DNA of 64,000 nt from Verrucomicrobiia bacterium (GTDB lineage: Bacteria; Verrucomicrobiota; Verrucomicrobiia; Limisphaerales; UBA9464), in the NCBI GenBank assembly GCA_019634635.1, contig JAHCBB010000008.1, positions 124,001 through 188,000 of the forward strand, read 5' to 3'. The position numbers were made by a program, and so were the translations under genes. The notes below the pieces were generated by a model, which did no database searches, was not told the origin of the DNA, and saw only the letters and a list, made by a program, of their open reading frames with translations. This document shows positions 42,387-52,316 of the stretch, piece after piece (within the stretch, counting starts at the first letter, position 1; each line of letters opens with the position of its first letter).

Positions 42387-44708
42387 ATGTCCCCGCGGCG
42401 GCAGCGGCAGATTCCCCTGTGGGTGGCTCTCGTTGGCGCCTGCGTCGCCGTGGGCACCGTGGCGTTGACCCGGTGGGCCGACCGACAGCATCCCGGCACC
42501 GGTGGCCCCGGCGGTCTGCGCCCGGTGTTTCGCAAATTTGACCCGCTTCAGCGGATCGAACTGATCACCTACGACTGGAGGGCCCGCGTCGCAGCGGACC
42601 GCAGTGCCGAGGTCTCACCCCGCCTGGGGTTGGTGGCTCTGGACGACCTCAGCATCGCCGAGCTCCAAAAAGGAGATACCCTCGGAGTGCCCGTGGGCCC
42701 CCTTTGGCCCCGATACGTCTACGGCCTGGTTCTGAGGGAGCTGAGGGACCAGGGCGCCGAGGCCGTCGCGATGGACATCCTGCTCGGCGACGAGCGTCCG
42801 GACCACGGCATGGTTCCCTTCCCCGGACTCACGAACCTGACCTCCGACGAATACTTCGCCGCCGAGCTGGCGGAATCCGGGAATGTCATCCTCGCCTCGA
42901 TTGCGGAGTTTCCGCCGGCATTCCCATTCCGGCTTCAGGCGATGCTTGGCGACGCCGATTCTCCGAGGGATGTGGATGGCACCGCCCGGCGGGTCAACGC
43001 CTTTGTAGCGCACCGCTTCCTGCACCCGCTCATCGAGGGACAGGCACGACGCCAGGGGCTGGATGTCGTCGGCGTGAGCTCCAACGCCGTCCGGCTATGG
43101 AATCCTGTCCAGGAAATTGAAGTCCAGTGGCCTGTCCGCCCTGACGGCACCGTGCAAATCCCCCGTCCGGGAGCCACGTTGGAGGCGGACGCCGTCCACG
43201 TGAACCGCCGGGTGTGGAACATGGGGCTGGTCCTGGCGGCCCAGCGGCTGGGATTGGATCTTGACATGGCACAGGTCGAGCCCGGACGCGTCGTTTTCCG
43301 CGATGCCGGGGGGCGTGCGGTCCGCACCCTGCCGGTCAACGAAGCCAACCAATTTTTCATCAACTGGAGCACCACGAGCACCAACCGCTCACGGATCGCG
43401 GCCGCCGGACTGATCAACCTCGTGCAGCATGCGGTACTGCGCTCTGCAGATCCGGAGAATTCCGGCCCCACAGAGTGGACCAACCACCTGGTGGTGATCG
43501 GGTCCACCGCCACCGGAAACAACCTTGCCGATCGTGGCGCCACTCCGATTGCGCCGCTGGATTTCCTGGTCAGCACCTACTTGAACGTCGCCGACTCCCT
43601 GTTGCGCGGCCAGTTCGTGCATTTCCTCCCGCCGTGGGGCGACTACCTGGTCGTTCTGGTGGCCGCCCTGCTGGGATCCATCCTGACCTGGCGGCTGTCC
43701 ACCGTGCCCGCCAGTCTCATCCTCATCGGGGTCGCTGCGTCCTGGGTGGTCGTGGCGTTCGTCGCCTTCAATCGCGACCGGCTCTGGCTCCCGCTGGCGC
43801 ACCCGCTGATCGCCGGTCTCGCGCTGAACCATGCGGCCATGCTGACCTACCGCAGCGTCTTCGAGCAGAATGAACGCCAGCGGGTGCGCGGCATATTCGC
43901 CAAGATCGTTTCACCCAACGTGGTTCAGGAACTGCTCCGCTCAGATCGCGTCCGCCTCGGCGGCGCCCGTCGGGAGCTCACCGTGTTCTTTGCCGACGTG
44001 CGGGGATTCACCGAATTGACCGACAAGGCCCAGGTGGCAGCCGAGGATCATGTACGGTCCACGGGCCTCACCGGCGTCGCCGCCGAGGCCTACTTCGAGC
44101 AGCAGTCCAGTGAAGTGCTCCAGACGGTCAACCTCTACCTCGCCACCATCGCCGACGTCATCAAGGCCCACCGCGGCACCCTCGACAAATACATCGGGGA
44201 TTGCGTCATGGCCTTCTGGGGCGCGCCCACGCCGAATCCGCTGCATGCCGTGGATGCCGTCGCTGCCGCCGTGGAAGCCCAGCAGGCCATGGAACGTCTC
44301 AATGTGCAGCGGGATGCGGAGAACGGGCGGCGCCGTTTGGAGAACGTCCGCCGGGAGGCCGAGGGCCTCCCCCCGCTGCCCGAACTGCCCCGCCTGGCCC
44401 TTGGCACCGGCATCAATTCCGGATTCATGACGGTCGGCCTCATGGGCAGCGACAGCCATATCCTCAACTACACGGTCTTCGGACGGGAAGTGAACCTCGC
44501 GTCCCGCCTGGAGGGCGTCTCCGGACGCGGACGCATCATCATCGGCGAGGCCACCTACCAGGCGCTGGTTCGGCACCGTCCGGACCTTGCCGCCCGGTGC
44601 CTCGCCCTCGACCCGGTCACGGTGAAGGGATTCCGTCAACCGGTACCCGTGTACGAGGTGCCATGGCGGGAACTTCCCGCGGCCGACCACCCGGCGCAGC
44701 CGTCCTGA
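42387..44708 (+). CDS. CHASE2-domain class III adenylate/guanylate cyclase
   Basis: 773 residues from ATG 42387 (GGGAG 6 bases upstream). Layout: one N-terminal membrane helix (~15-30); an extracytoplasmic CHASE2 sensor domain to ~415 (GLVALDDLSIAEL, VAMDILLGDERPD); three membrane helices at ~420-490; and a class III cyclase domain at ~525-760. Metal-binding Asp residues lie in VFFADVRGFTEL and YIGDCVMAFWGAP. The substrate/transition-state region is NYTVFGREVNLASRLEG. The product (cAMP or cGMP) cannot be decided. It forms a pair with the FecR protein; a terminator lies directly in front of the start codon. Confidence 0.93.
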   Translation: MSPRRQRQIPLWVALVGACVAVGTVALTRWADRQHPGTGGPGGLRPVFRKFDPLQRIELITYDWRARVAADRSAEVSPRLGLVALDDLSIAELQKGDTLGVPVGPLWPRYVYGLVLRELRDQGAEAVAMDILLGDERPDHGMVPFPGLTNLTSDEYFAAELAESGNVILASIAEFPPAFPFRLQAMLGDADSPRDVDGTARRVNAFVAHRFLHPLIEGQARRQGLDVVGVSSNAVRLWNPVQEIEVQWPVRPDGTVQIPRPGATLEADAVHVNRRVWNMGLVLAAQRLGLDLDMAQVEPGRVVFRDAGGRAVRTLPVNEANQFFINWSTTSTNRSRIAAAGLINLVQHAVLRSADPENSGPTEWTNHLVVIGSTATGNNLADRGATPIAPLDFLVSTYLNVADSLLRGQFVHFLPPWGDYLVVLVAALLGSILTWRLSTVPASLILIGVAASWVVVAFVAFNRDRLWLPLAHPLIAGLALNHAAMLTYRSVFEQNERQRVRGIFAKIVSPNVVQELLRSDRVRLGGARRELTVFFADVRGFTELTDKAQVAAEDHVRSTGLTGVAAEAYFEQQSSEVLQTVNLYLATIADVIKAHRGTLDKYIGDCVMAFWGAPTPNPLHAVDAVAAAVEAQQAMERLNVQRDAENGRRRLENVRREAEGLPPLPELPRLALGTGINSGFMTVGLMGSDSHILNYTVFGREVNLASRLEGVSGRGRIIIGEATYQALVRHRPDLAARCLALDPVTVKGFRQPVPVYEVPWRELPAADHPAQPS

Positions 44709-44826
44709 GTCCACGCCAGCGGGATCCTTTACGATCTCAAGCCCCCCCGGGCCGTACTTCCCTGATCTTGAGGCTGGCGCCGGGTCCGGATTCGGCTACT
44801 GCTTCGCGCCGCAAACGGGTTGCCCC

Positions 44827-46437
44827 ATGCTATCCATCCGAGATCTGAAAATGTCCGTGGCCGGCCGCACGCTGTTTGAGAACGCGTCGCTGCAAATCAA
44901 CCACGGCGACCGCGTCGCCCTCGTCGGCCCGAACGGGGCCGGGAAGTCCACGCTCTTCTCGCTGATCCTGGGGCGCCATGCCCCGGACGAGGGAACACTG
45001 GAACGTGATGCGTGGACCATGGTGGGCCACCTCCCGCAGGAGGCCGAGGCGGTCGGCGCGGAAACCGTGCTGGAGGTGGCCACCGGACGCGCCCAAGTGC
45101 TGCCCGCCCTGGAGCAGCGGCTGCGTGCGCTGGAGCAAGCCGGCTCGGTAGACACCCCGGAGTACCTGGAGGCCCACGCCCAGCACGACGCCCTGAACGA
45201 CCCGCAGGCCGAGGCCCGGGCGAAGCGGATGCTCAAGGGCCTCGGGTACCGGGACAGTGACTTCGACCGTCCGGCGCGGGAGATGAGCGGCGGCTGGGTG
45301 ATGCGGGCCCATCTCGCCCGGCTGCTCGTCATGGAGCCTGACCTGCTGCTGCTGGACGAACCCACCAACCATTTGGACCTGGTCTCCCTGCTCTGGCTGC
45401 AGAACTACCTGAAGAACTATTCCGGTGCCCTGCTGCTGATCTCCCACGACCGCCAGTTCATGGACGAGATCATCACCCGGGTGCACGAGATCGCGGACCG
45501 GACGCTGGTGGCCTACACAGGCAACTACGCGGACTACCTCCGCCAGCGGGAGGAGCGTTACGAGCAGCAGCTGGCCGCTTACAAAAACCAGCAGAGGGAG
45601 ATCCAGGCGCTTCAGGAGTTCGCGGACAGGTTCCGGTCCGTGGCCTCCAAGGCCTCGCAGGCGATGTCCAAGCTGAAACAGATCGAGCGCATGGAGCGGA
45701 CCGAGAAGCCCACGCCACCCCGGAAGCCGTTCCGCTTCCAGATCCCGCCCCCGCCCCGAGGCGGCCAGCGGGCGATTTCCCTCCGGGACATCCACATGGC
45801 CTACGGCGACCACCCCGTGTACGCGGGGCTCGACCTCACCGTGGAGCGGGGTGATCGCACCGTGCTGGTGGGACCGAACGGTGCGGGGAAATCCACGCTG
45901 CTCAAAATCGTCGCCGGTGTGGTTTCGTTCCAGCGCGGGGAACGCGACCTCGGCCACAATGCCAAGCTCGGCTACTTCAGCCAGCACCGGGCGGATTCTC
46001 TCGACCCGAACAAGAACGTGCTGGAGGAGATCCTGGCCAGCGCGCCGGCGCTCCGGGAGGACGAGGCCCGCGCAATCCTGGGGTCCTTCATGTTCCGCAA
46101 GGAGGAGATCTACAAGCCCACCACCGTGCTCAGCGGCGGCGAGAAGAGCCGGCTGAACCTGGTCAAGTTCCTGGTGGACCCGCCCAACCTCCTGCTGATG
46201 GACGAGCCCACCACCCATCTTGACATCACCACGGTCGAATCCCTCACCCTGGCTTTGGAGCGCTATGAGGGCACCCTGGTGTTCATCTCCCACGATGTGC
46301 ACTTCATCCGGCGACTGGCCACCAAGGTCCTGCACATCCATCAGGGCCAGGTTCGGGGGTACCCCGGCGGCTACGACTACTTTCTGGAAAAGACCGGGTC
46401 GGCCCACGACCCCCGGGCGGCCCTGACCGCGGCGTAG
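44827..46437 (+). CDS. ABC-F family ATPase
   Basis: 536 residues with two ATP-binding domains and no membrane segments. Walker A is GPNGAGKST in both halves (~36-44 and ~353-361). Signatures are MSGGWVMRA and LSGGEKSRL, and Walker B is LLLLDEPTNHLD and LLMDEPTTHLD. The linker between them is basic and helical, with AYKNQQREIQALQEF. ABC-F proteins act on ribosomes as translation factors or antibiotic-protection factors. The length and spacing are closest to the Uup/EttA/YheS group. It is monocistronic and convergent with the EF-hand membrane protein. Confidence 0.92.
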   Translation: MLSIRDLKMSVAGRTLFENASLQINHGDRVALVGPNGAGKSTLFSLILGRHAPDEGTLERDAWTMVGHLPQEAEAVGAETVLEVATGRAQVLPALEQRLRALEQAGSVDTPEYLEAHAQHDALNDPQAEARAKRMLKGLGYRDSDFDRPAREMSGGWVMRAHLARLLVMEPDLLLLDEPTNHLDLVSLLWLQNYLKNYSGALLLISHDRQFMDEIITRVHEIADRTLVAYTGNYADYLRQREERYEQQLAAYKNQQREIQALQEFADRFRSVASKASQAMSKLKQIERMERTEKPTPPRKPFRFQIPPPPRGGQRAISLRDIHMAYGDHPVYAGLDLTVERGDRTVLVGPNGAGKSTLLKIVAGVVSFQRGERDLGHNAKLGYFSQHRADSLDPNKNVLEEILASAPALREDEARAILGSFMFRKEEIYKPTTVLSGGEKSRLNLVKFLVDPPNLLLMDEPTTHLDITTVESLTLALERYEGTLVFISHDVHFIRRLATKVLHIHQGQVRGYPGGYDYFLEKTGSAHDPRAALTAA

Positions 46438-46497
46438 GCTCCCGTCTCATCGTGCGAAGCGGAGGCCGCCGCAACACTTCCCACCGGACAACTGGGT

Positions 46498-48717
46498 CTA
46501 CGGCTGCGGAGCGTCCGACGCCGGTGCCGGGGACGCCGGGGGCGCGGCGGGGGCTTCGGGCGCGACCTGACCCCAGCGGCCGCCCGTCCACCGGTGAATG
46601 TATCCCTGATGGTTGAGGAGCAGATACGCGACAACGAGCACCACGGCAACGGCGATGATCCGGGGCCACGGGCTCGACCTTTCGGCGTAGGGGTCGCTGA
46701 GGTCGCGCTGGGACCCCGGCGGCAGGGTCGCAACGCCGGTCAGCGAGGCGCCAAACGGCACATTGATTCGCGCCCGGGTGTTGATCGCCCAGCCATTGGC
46801 GTCAAGCAGCGGTCCCAGATTTCGGGTCCGGAGCTTCAGCCATGCGAGGAGCATGGAGGGACCGGAAATCAGCAGCAGGATCGCGATAACCCCGATCGGC
46901 ATCCAGATGCCCAGGTTCACGAACCCGCCGACAATGCCGCCGATCATGCCGCCGATGCCAGAGGCGCCAATGGCCAGTGCGGTGACCATGCCGGTGTCCA
47001 GCTTGGGCTTGGGCAGCGGCTCCGCCTTGCCGGTCTCCACGGTCTTGCCCGCGTTCACTGCGGCACCCGTGAGCTTATCCGATGCTGCGGCGTCCGCGGC
47101 CTCCGCCCGTTTGCTCGCCTGCTCCTGAATGAATCGGGCGAGCTTCTTGTACGGTGACCAGAACGCCTGGCGGACGCTGATCGGGTTGTCCACGATCTTC
47201 GTGATTGTCGCATCCCAGTCTCTTCCCTTCCGATCGTAGAACAAACCGTTTCGCCCGACCATCAGGTTGTCCGAATCGCCGTCGGTAAAGGCAGCCACGA
47301 TCTCCATCTTCTCGCCCGACCCGGTCCGCGTGCAGTCCAAGTAGGCCAGATAGCTGCCGGCGAGCGGGGCCATGCCCGCGTGTTTGGCAGCGTTGGCCAC
47401 GGTGAGCACCAGGTCGCAGCTTCGTTGGTCGAGGTACAACGTGCCGGCCTGGAAGATGGCGGGCTTGTTGCGGTCGTAGAAGTCCCGGAAATTGACGAAA
47501 TTGGTGCACAGGAGGTGGAGGTCCCGATGGAAACGGGTGAGACGCTCCACCGCTGCAATGGCCTCCACGTTGGCGGCCTCGTCGCGATCCCGGGCAATGA
47601 GCGCCTCCAGATCGGTGCGGACGCCGGAGCTCAGCAACTCCCGAACCCGTGCAATCCCGAGTCCCTCCACCCCGGCTCCCGCCTTCTCCGAGCGCCAATG
47701 GAGGTGCGGCGCGAGCCGGGCCTGCAGCGCGACCCAGTCGGATTCCGTGAGTTCCGTCCGGGCGCCAAGCAACGGCTGGACCACGGCCGTATCGAAGGCG
47801 GCCATGGCCCCCGCCCACGCGGGATTCAGTGCGGTCTTCAGCGGCAGGGGACGTCCGGCGGCCACCTGGGCCAGAGGGAATCCGCGGATCTCGGACGCGG
47901 TAATGGTCAGGTCCTGCGCCGCAACCGCGAGATATTCCTCCTCCTTGCGGTTGAGGATCGCCGCCGCCCTGGAGTCGAATGCGGCAAGCCGGCAGCGCCC
48001 GAAATAATCATCCACCTTGCACCGGACCGCCTCCAGGGCGTCCGCCGCCGCGCCGGTGTCCCCTCCCAGCGGCAATACCGCGGCGGCCTCCGCCTCGGAT
48101 TTGCCGATCCACGCCTCGTACGCGGTGAGCGCGTCGAAAAACCGGACGACCATCGCCTCGTCAACGCCGGGGCGCCCCGAGCGATCGGTGACCGATCCAA
48201 GGCACTGGATCAGGTCCTTCAGTGCCGCCCGTGTCGCCTCATCCGATGCCGACTCCTCAACGATGATGCCATCCCCGTTGAAGGCCGTCTGCGCGAGGAT
48301 GCGCGCGGTGTCCGTGGTGTCGGCGACCGAGATCGCCGCGGCGTCCTTCTTGTCGAGGCTCGCCAGAATGCGGCGGGCTGATTCCAGCAGCGTCCGGCCC
48401 TCCGGCGTGGTGTCGTTGATCGCGCCGAGCGATACGGTGTCGCCGCCCTTCACCAGTTCGTCGGGATCCTTGAGCATCGCGAGAGCCCAGCGGACGGCGG
48501 CGAGCAGTTCGGGAGCCCGAACCCGGCCGTCCTTGTCGGCGTCAATCAGATCGAGGGTCCGGCGGTCGAACTCGACCCCGGTCACCGGACAGGCGAGGGC
48601 GACCCAGAGTTTCTGGTTGAGCTGGTCGAGGTGGGCCAGGTCGGCGCCCGTGTCGAGCTTGACCTGATCGAATCCGCCGGCACGGAAGAATCTCCAGATG
48701 TGGGAGTGGGTGGCCAT
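46498..48717 (-). CDS. Large membrane protein with EF-hand motif, function unknown
   Basis: 739 residues from ATG 48717, chosen over the open frame to 48900. I do not recognise a named family. A canonical EF-hand loop DADKDGRVRAPE is at 59-70. A second, weaker D/N-rich segment (AFNGDGIIVEES) lies near 150. Residues ~200-560 are helical, soluble-looking and rich in FYDRNKPAIFQAGTLYLDQ-type motifs. Membrane segments are at ~577-628 and ~686-702, followed by an Ala/Pro tail. There is no signal peptide, so the large part is probably cytoplasmic. A calcium-responsive membrane regulator is one possibility. It is divergent from an AraC regulator. Confidence 0.75.
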   Translation of the reverse strand: MATHSHIWRFFRAGGFDQVKLDTGADLAHLDQLNQKLWVALACPVTGVEFDRRTLDLIDADKDGRVRAPELLAAVRWALAMLKDPDELVKGGDTVSLGAINDTTPEGRTLLESARRILASLDKKDAAAISVADTTDTARILAQTAFNGDGIIVEESASDEATRAALKDLIQCLGSVTDRSGRPGVDEAMVVRFFDALTAYEAWIGKSEAEAAAVLPLGGDTGAAADALEAVRCKVDDYFGRCRLAAFDSRAAAILNRKEEEYLAVAAQDLTITASEIRGFPLAQVAAGRPLPLKTALNPAWAGAMAAFDTAVVQPLLGARTELTESDWVALQARLAPHLHWRSEKAGAGVEGLGIARVRELLSSGVRTDLEALIARDRDEAANVEAIAAVERLTRFHRDLHLLCTNFVNFRDFYDRNKPAIFQAGTLYLDQRSCDLVLTVANAAKHAGMAPLAGSYLAYLDCTRTGSGEKMEIVAAFTDGDSDNLMVGRNGLFYDRKGRDWDATITKIVDNPISVRQAFWSPYKKLARFIQEQASKRAEAADAAASDKLTGAAVNAGKTVETGKAEPLPKPKLDTGMVTALAIGASGIGGMIGGIVGGFVNLGIWMPIGVIAILLLISGPSMLLAWLKLRTRNLGPLLDANGWAINTRARINVPFGASLTGVATLPPGSQRDLSDPYAERSSPWPRIIAVAVVLVVAYLLLNHQGYIHRWTGGRWGQVAPEAPAAPPASPAPASDAPQP

Positions 48718-48941
48718 AAGACGCTTTGATTGAGGAACGGTTGGATCTTCGAACCCGACCGCGAGCAGGTTACCCAGATTTTTCCACCCGCCAATCCGAG
48801 AGTGCCGCACGGCCGTGCCGGGAGGCCCCGCCGCTCGTCGGGGCACGCGAAACTCGATGGCAATCCCGGGGGATCGCATCAGGGACCCGGCGGTTGTCAC
48901 CGGAGGCCGCGGGCGGCACGCTGGCGGACGTCAGGCCTCCC

Positions 48942-49781
48942 ATGACGCATCCCCCGCTGGTCGAGACCCATCGCGCCGGTCCACACTCCCGTGAATGGAT
49001 CGTGCGGGCATCCGGGTGTCCGGCACTCGCCGTGCACGGGATTGCCCATGTTGGGGTGGCCGATGCCGCGGCGCCCTACGCCATGGTGCGCACCGACCTT
49101 GCGGGCACCTATTTCCTGGCCTGTGTATCTGGCGAGGGACGGATCTACCTCGACGGCCGGTGGCAACGCTGCGGAGCCGGCATGGCGTGCCTGGCACCGC
49201 CGCACGTGCTGCATGCCTTTCATGCCATCCGTGGGAAGCGCTGGGGATTTGCGTGGGTCCGCTACCAACCCACCGCCGGCCACGGCCCGCTGATCAATTC
49301 GGCGGCGCCGGTTCTGGCTCGGTTCCCCGGGGATGCCCTGAACGCCGCGATCGAGGGACTCTACCATGAACAAGCCGCCGGCCCGCAGCCGGCGGCGCAG
49401 CACCATTGGGTCGAGTTGATCCATGGTTATGTCTTCCGCTTCGCCCAACCGTGGCATGTCGAGGACCGCCTCGCCCGGCTGTGGGAGGCCGTCGCCGCGG
49501 CACCGGGGGAGCATTGGAACCTCACCGAACTCGCACGGCGGGCTCATTGCTCCGGAGAGCATCTGCGACGGCTCTGCCGGCGGCAGTTGGGACGTTCCCC
49601 GATGAATCAGGTGACCTACCTGCGCATGCGTCACGCCGCCGCCCTGCTGACCGGAGGCAATGACAAATTGGAAGTCATTGCCGATGCCGTCGGGTACGCG
49701 AACCCGTTTGTGTTCTCAAATACGTTCAAAAAGTGGACCGGTTGGCGCCCCAGCGAATACCGGCAGCGCAAGGCGGGCTGA
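48942..49781 (+). CDS. AraC-family transcriptional regulator
   Basis: 279 residues from ATG 48942. The N-terminal cupin-like sensing domain covers ~20-160 (GRIYLDGRWQRCGAGMACLAPPHVLHAF). The C-terminal double HTH covers ~185-279 (LTELARRAHCSGEHLRRLCR, then IADAVGYANPFVFSNTFKKW). Effector and targets are unknown. It could control the divergent EF-hand gene, with a shared 224 bp intergenic region (48718-48941) in which I find no obvious direct repeat. It is convergent with the superoxide dismutase gene. Confidence 0.92.
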   Translation: MTHPPLVETHRAGPHSREWIVRASGCPALAVHGIAHVGVADAAAPYAMVRTDLAGTYFLACVSGEGRIYLDGRWQRCGAGMACLAPPHVLHAFHAIRGKRWGFAWVRYQPTAGHGPLINSAAPVLARFPGDALNAAIEGLYHEQAAGPQPAAQHHWVELIHGYVFRFAQPWHVEDRLARLWEAVAAAPGEHWNLTELARRAHCSGEHLRRLCRRQLGRSPMNQVTYLRMRHAAALLTGGNDKLEVIADAVGYANPFVFSNTFKKWTGWRPSEYRQRKAG

Positions 49782-49823
49782 TCGCCCGTCCGGTACGCGC
49801 GCGACGAAACGGGAGGGTCTGCC

Positions 49824-49854
49824 AAAAAAACGCCTTCCGACACCCCGGACGGCG
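49824..49854 (-). terminator. Rho-independent terminator after the superoxide dismutase gene
   Basis: On the minus strand CGCCGTCC-(8 bases)-GGAAGGCG forms an 8-bp stem with one mismatch, followed by seven T (49830-49824). It lies 27 bp after the sod stop. Confidence 0.8.
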
Positions 49855-49881
49855 CAGCCGAATTCGCTCTGGGGAGACCCG

Positions 49882-50505
<624 letters not shown>

Positions 50506-50680
50506 GGCAGGAATGTCTTTGAATGATGCGGCGTTCCGAGCCGTGATCGTTCGGAACAGTCGCAGGGTAAGCCCGGAGCCTCCTCCGGCAACGCCATTTC
50601 TGGGGCCCGCAGGGGTTTACGGGAAGGACGATCCGGGATGCTGCTGGACCCCAGGGGTGCATGGGGGTACACGCTTGACG

Positions 50681-51340
50681 ATGTCTTTACGCATGGCGGG
50701 ATTTTGTTGGGCGGCCCTCAGTTTGGGCTGGGGCCTGCTCGCCCAGAATGTCCGGCTGGCACCGGCCTCAACGCCCGAGGGCTACGTGGCGCGGCTGCTG
50801 ATCAACGAGGTGCCGTTTCCGGGGGATCCGCTGTATCGCAGCGAGGAGGACTGCCGGCGTGGCATGGAGGAGATCGTCTGGGTGCTGAACAACCGGTTGC
50901 GGCACATCCCGCCGGGCTATTCCCAGCAGGAGGTGGCCAACACGCGGGCTGCCAACTTGATCGAGGTCATCACGGCACCGGGACAGGTGGAAGGTTTCCA
51001 CCGCGACGGGCAGGGTCGTTTTGTGGCCGTGCCCCGCGTGCACCGCCGGGTGGACTATCTGGTCCGGATCGCCAACGACGGCCAGCCCGGGCGCATCGCG
51101 GCGTTGCTCAACCATGCGGCACAGCTCGCCGCCGCCGCGCTTGCGGGCGGTCCGGATTCCCCGGATCTCTTTCTGGAATTGCGGCGTGTCGGCAGCACGG
51201 GGGTGACCGGACGGGCCTATGCCTGGATGACCGCCAACCTGCCGGATCATCCGGGAGGCCATTTTGTCGCCGTGCCGCGGGAACGCGAAGGCCGGATTGC
51301 GGGCAATCAATTCTACACGCTCACAGAGCGCCGGCCATGA
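50681..51340 (+). CDS. Secreted protein of unknown function
   Basis: 219 residues from ATG 50681 (an ATG at 50693 is also possible), with a signal peptide (MAGFCWAALSLGWGLLAQ). The mature part begins with a segment like LINEVPFPGDPLYRSEEDCR, then EEIVWVLNNRL and a VITAPGQVEGFHRDGQGRF segment. This faintly recalls SleB-type cell-wall hydrolases (repeated A/VVLNR with a later Q-F segment), but the catalytic Glu is not certain. The last 4 bp overlap the lipoprotein gene, so the two are translationally coupled and probably function together. Confidence 0.65.
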   Translation: MSLRMAGFCWAALSLGWGLLAQNVRLAPASTPEGYVARLLINEVPFPGDPLYRSEEDCRRGMEEIVWVLNNRLRHIPPGYSQQEVANTRAANLIEVITAPGQVEGFHRDGQGRFVAVPRVHRRVDYLVRIANDGQPGRIAALLNHAAQLAAAALAGGPDSPDLFLELRRVGSTGVTGRAYAWMTANLPDHPGGHFVAVPREREGRIAGNQFYTLTERRP

Positions 51341-52191
51341 ACACCCGCAGCCTGGGATGCTGGTTGCTTGCGGGATTCCTCGCCGGTTGCGCCACGGCGA
51401 ACCAGCGCATGGGCCCTGTCACTTCCCGGGGAACCACGGATCCCGCCACCGAACTCGTCAGCGTGCCGTTCCTGGCCGACGTAATCGCCTATGTGGACCT
51501 CTGGTACGTCGGATTGCAGGCGGCGATGCGTTCGGACCCACCGGACGCCGTGGCCGTCTGGACCCGCATGCTGCCGGCCGGGAAGGACGAAGGCGACCGC
51601 AGCCATTTTGCTGAACTGTGGTTGCCACGGGAAAAGCTGTGGGTGGATCTCAAACGCGCGGATTACGTCTCGACCGAGCATGGCACCACTCATCGCGATT
51701 TTGGATTCAAGATTCGCGGGGTGCATCCGGGCGTCGAACCGGAGGGAGGCTCTGACTGGCAAACCGTGTGGATTCCCTGGACGGCGATCCCGTTGCCGAA
51801 GCCGGGCGGCCCCGGATATCCGCCCGTCGCTGGTGCGGTTCCGGACGCCCGCCTGCGCGAAGCCCTGGCGGGCTTTCTGTCGCAACGGGAACCCACCAAC
51901 GACCGGGGGAGTTCCCAGGAATTCTTCGTGGGACCCACCTCACCGGTGGCGAACGAAATCTGGGTGTTCTGGAACGACGGTGGCGAAGTATTGCACTTCG
52001 CGGCCGATGGCGATCTGGAGAATCCAAAAACCTGGGCGCACGCGGTGGAAAGCGTGCGCTTCCATCCGCTCGAACCGGGTGGAGAGGTCCAGGCGGGCCG
52101 GCAGGCGTTCCTTCAGCACGTGGCTCAGGTCTGCCGCGACCAAGGCAGGCGCCTCACCGTAGGTCCGGAGACGGCCGGTCGCGGACGTTGA
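51337..52191 (+). CDS. Lipoprotein of unknown function
   Basis: 284 residues from ATG 51337, overlapping the previous gene by ATGA. A lipoprotein signal with lipobox LAGC is at residues ~15-18 (AGFLAGCATA), so the protein should be anchored by a lipidated Cys. The body is mixed alpha/beta, with an FWNDGGEVLHFAADGDLENP segment, and has no domain I can name. Its tight coupling with the secreted protein in front suggests a two-protein envelope unit. Confidence 0.65.
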   Translation: MNTRSLGCWLLAGFLAGCATANQRMGPVTSRGTTDPATELVSVPFLADVIAYVDLWYVGLQAAMRSDPPDAVAVWTRMLPAGKDEGDRSHFAELWLPREKLWVDLKRADYVSTEHGTTHRDFGFKIRGVHPGVEPEGGSDWQTVWIPWTAIPLPKPGGPGYPPVAGAVPDARLREALAGFLSQREPTNDRGSSQEFFVGPTSPVANEIWVFWNDGGEVLHFAADGDLENPKTWAHAVESVRFHPLEPGGEVQAGRQAFLQHVAQVCRDQGRRLTVGPETAGRGR

Positions 52192-52215
52192 CTGGAGTTT
52201 CGCAGCGGACGTCCA

Positions 52216-52236
52216 GGGGCGGGGCGGGGCGGGGCG
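52216..52236. repeat. Short GGGGC tandem repeat
   Basis: Four consecutive GGGGC units plus GG, in the 125 bp gap between the lipoprotein and esterase genes. It is G-quadruplex-like on the plus strand; no function is inferred. Confidence 0.7.
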
Positions 52237-52316
52237 GTCTCGCTCCCCGGAGACGGAGCACGCTTTCGCTTTTCTCCCGCGCCGCTGGCAGGTTCCATCA
52301 GGCCACCACGCCTGCC

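Noticed and set aside
44830..46407. 525-codon minus-strand open frame
   Set aside because: Antisense to the ABC-F gene; no protein character.
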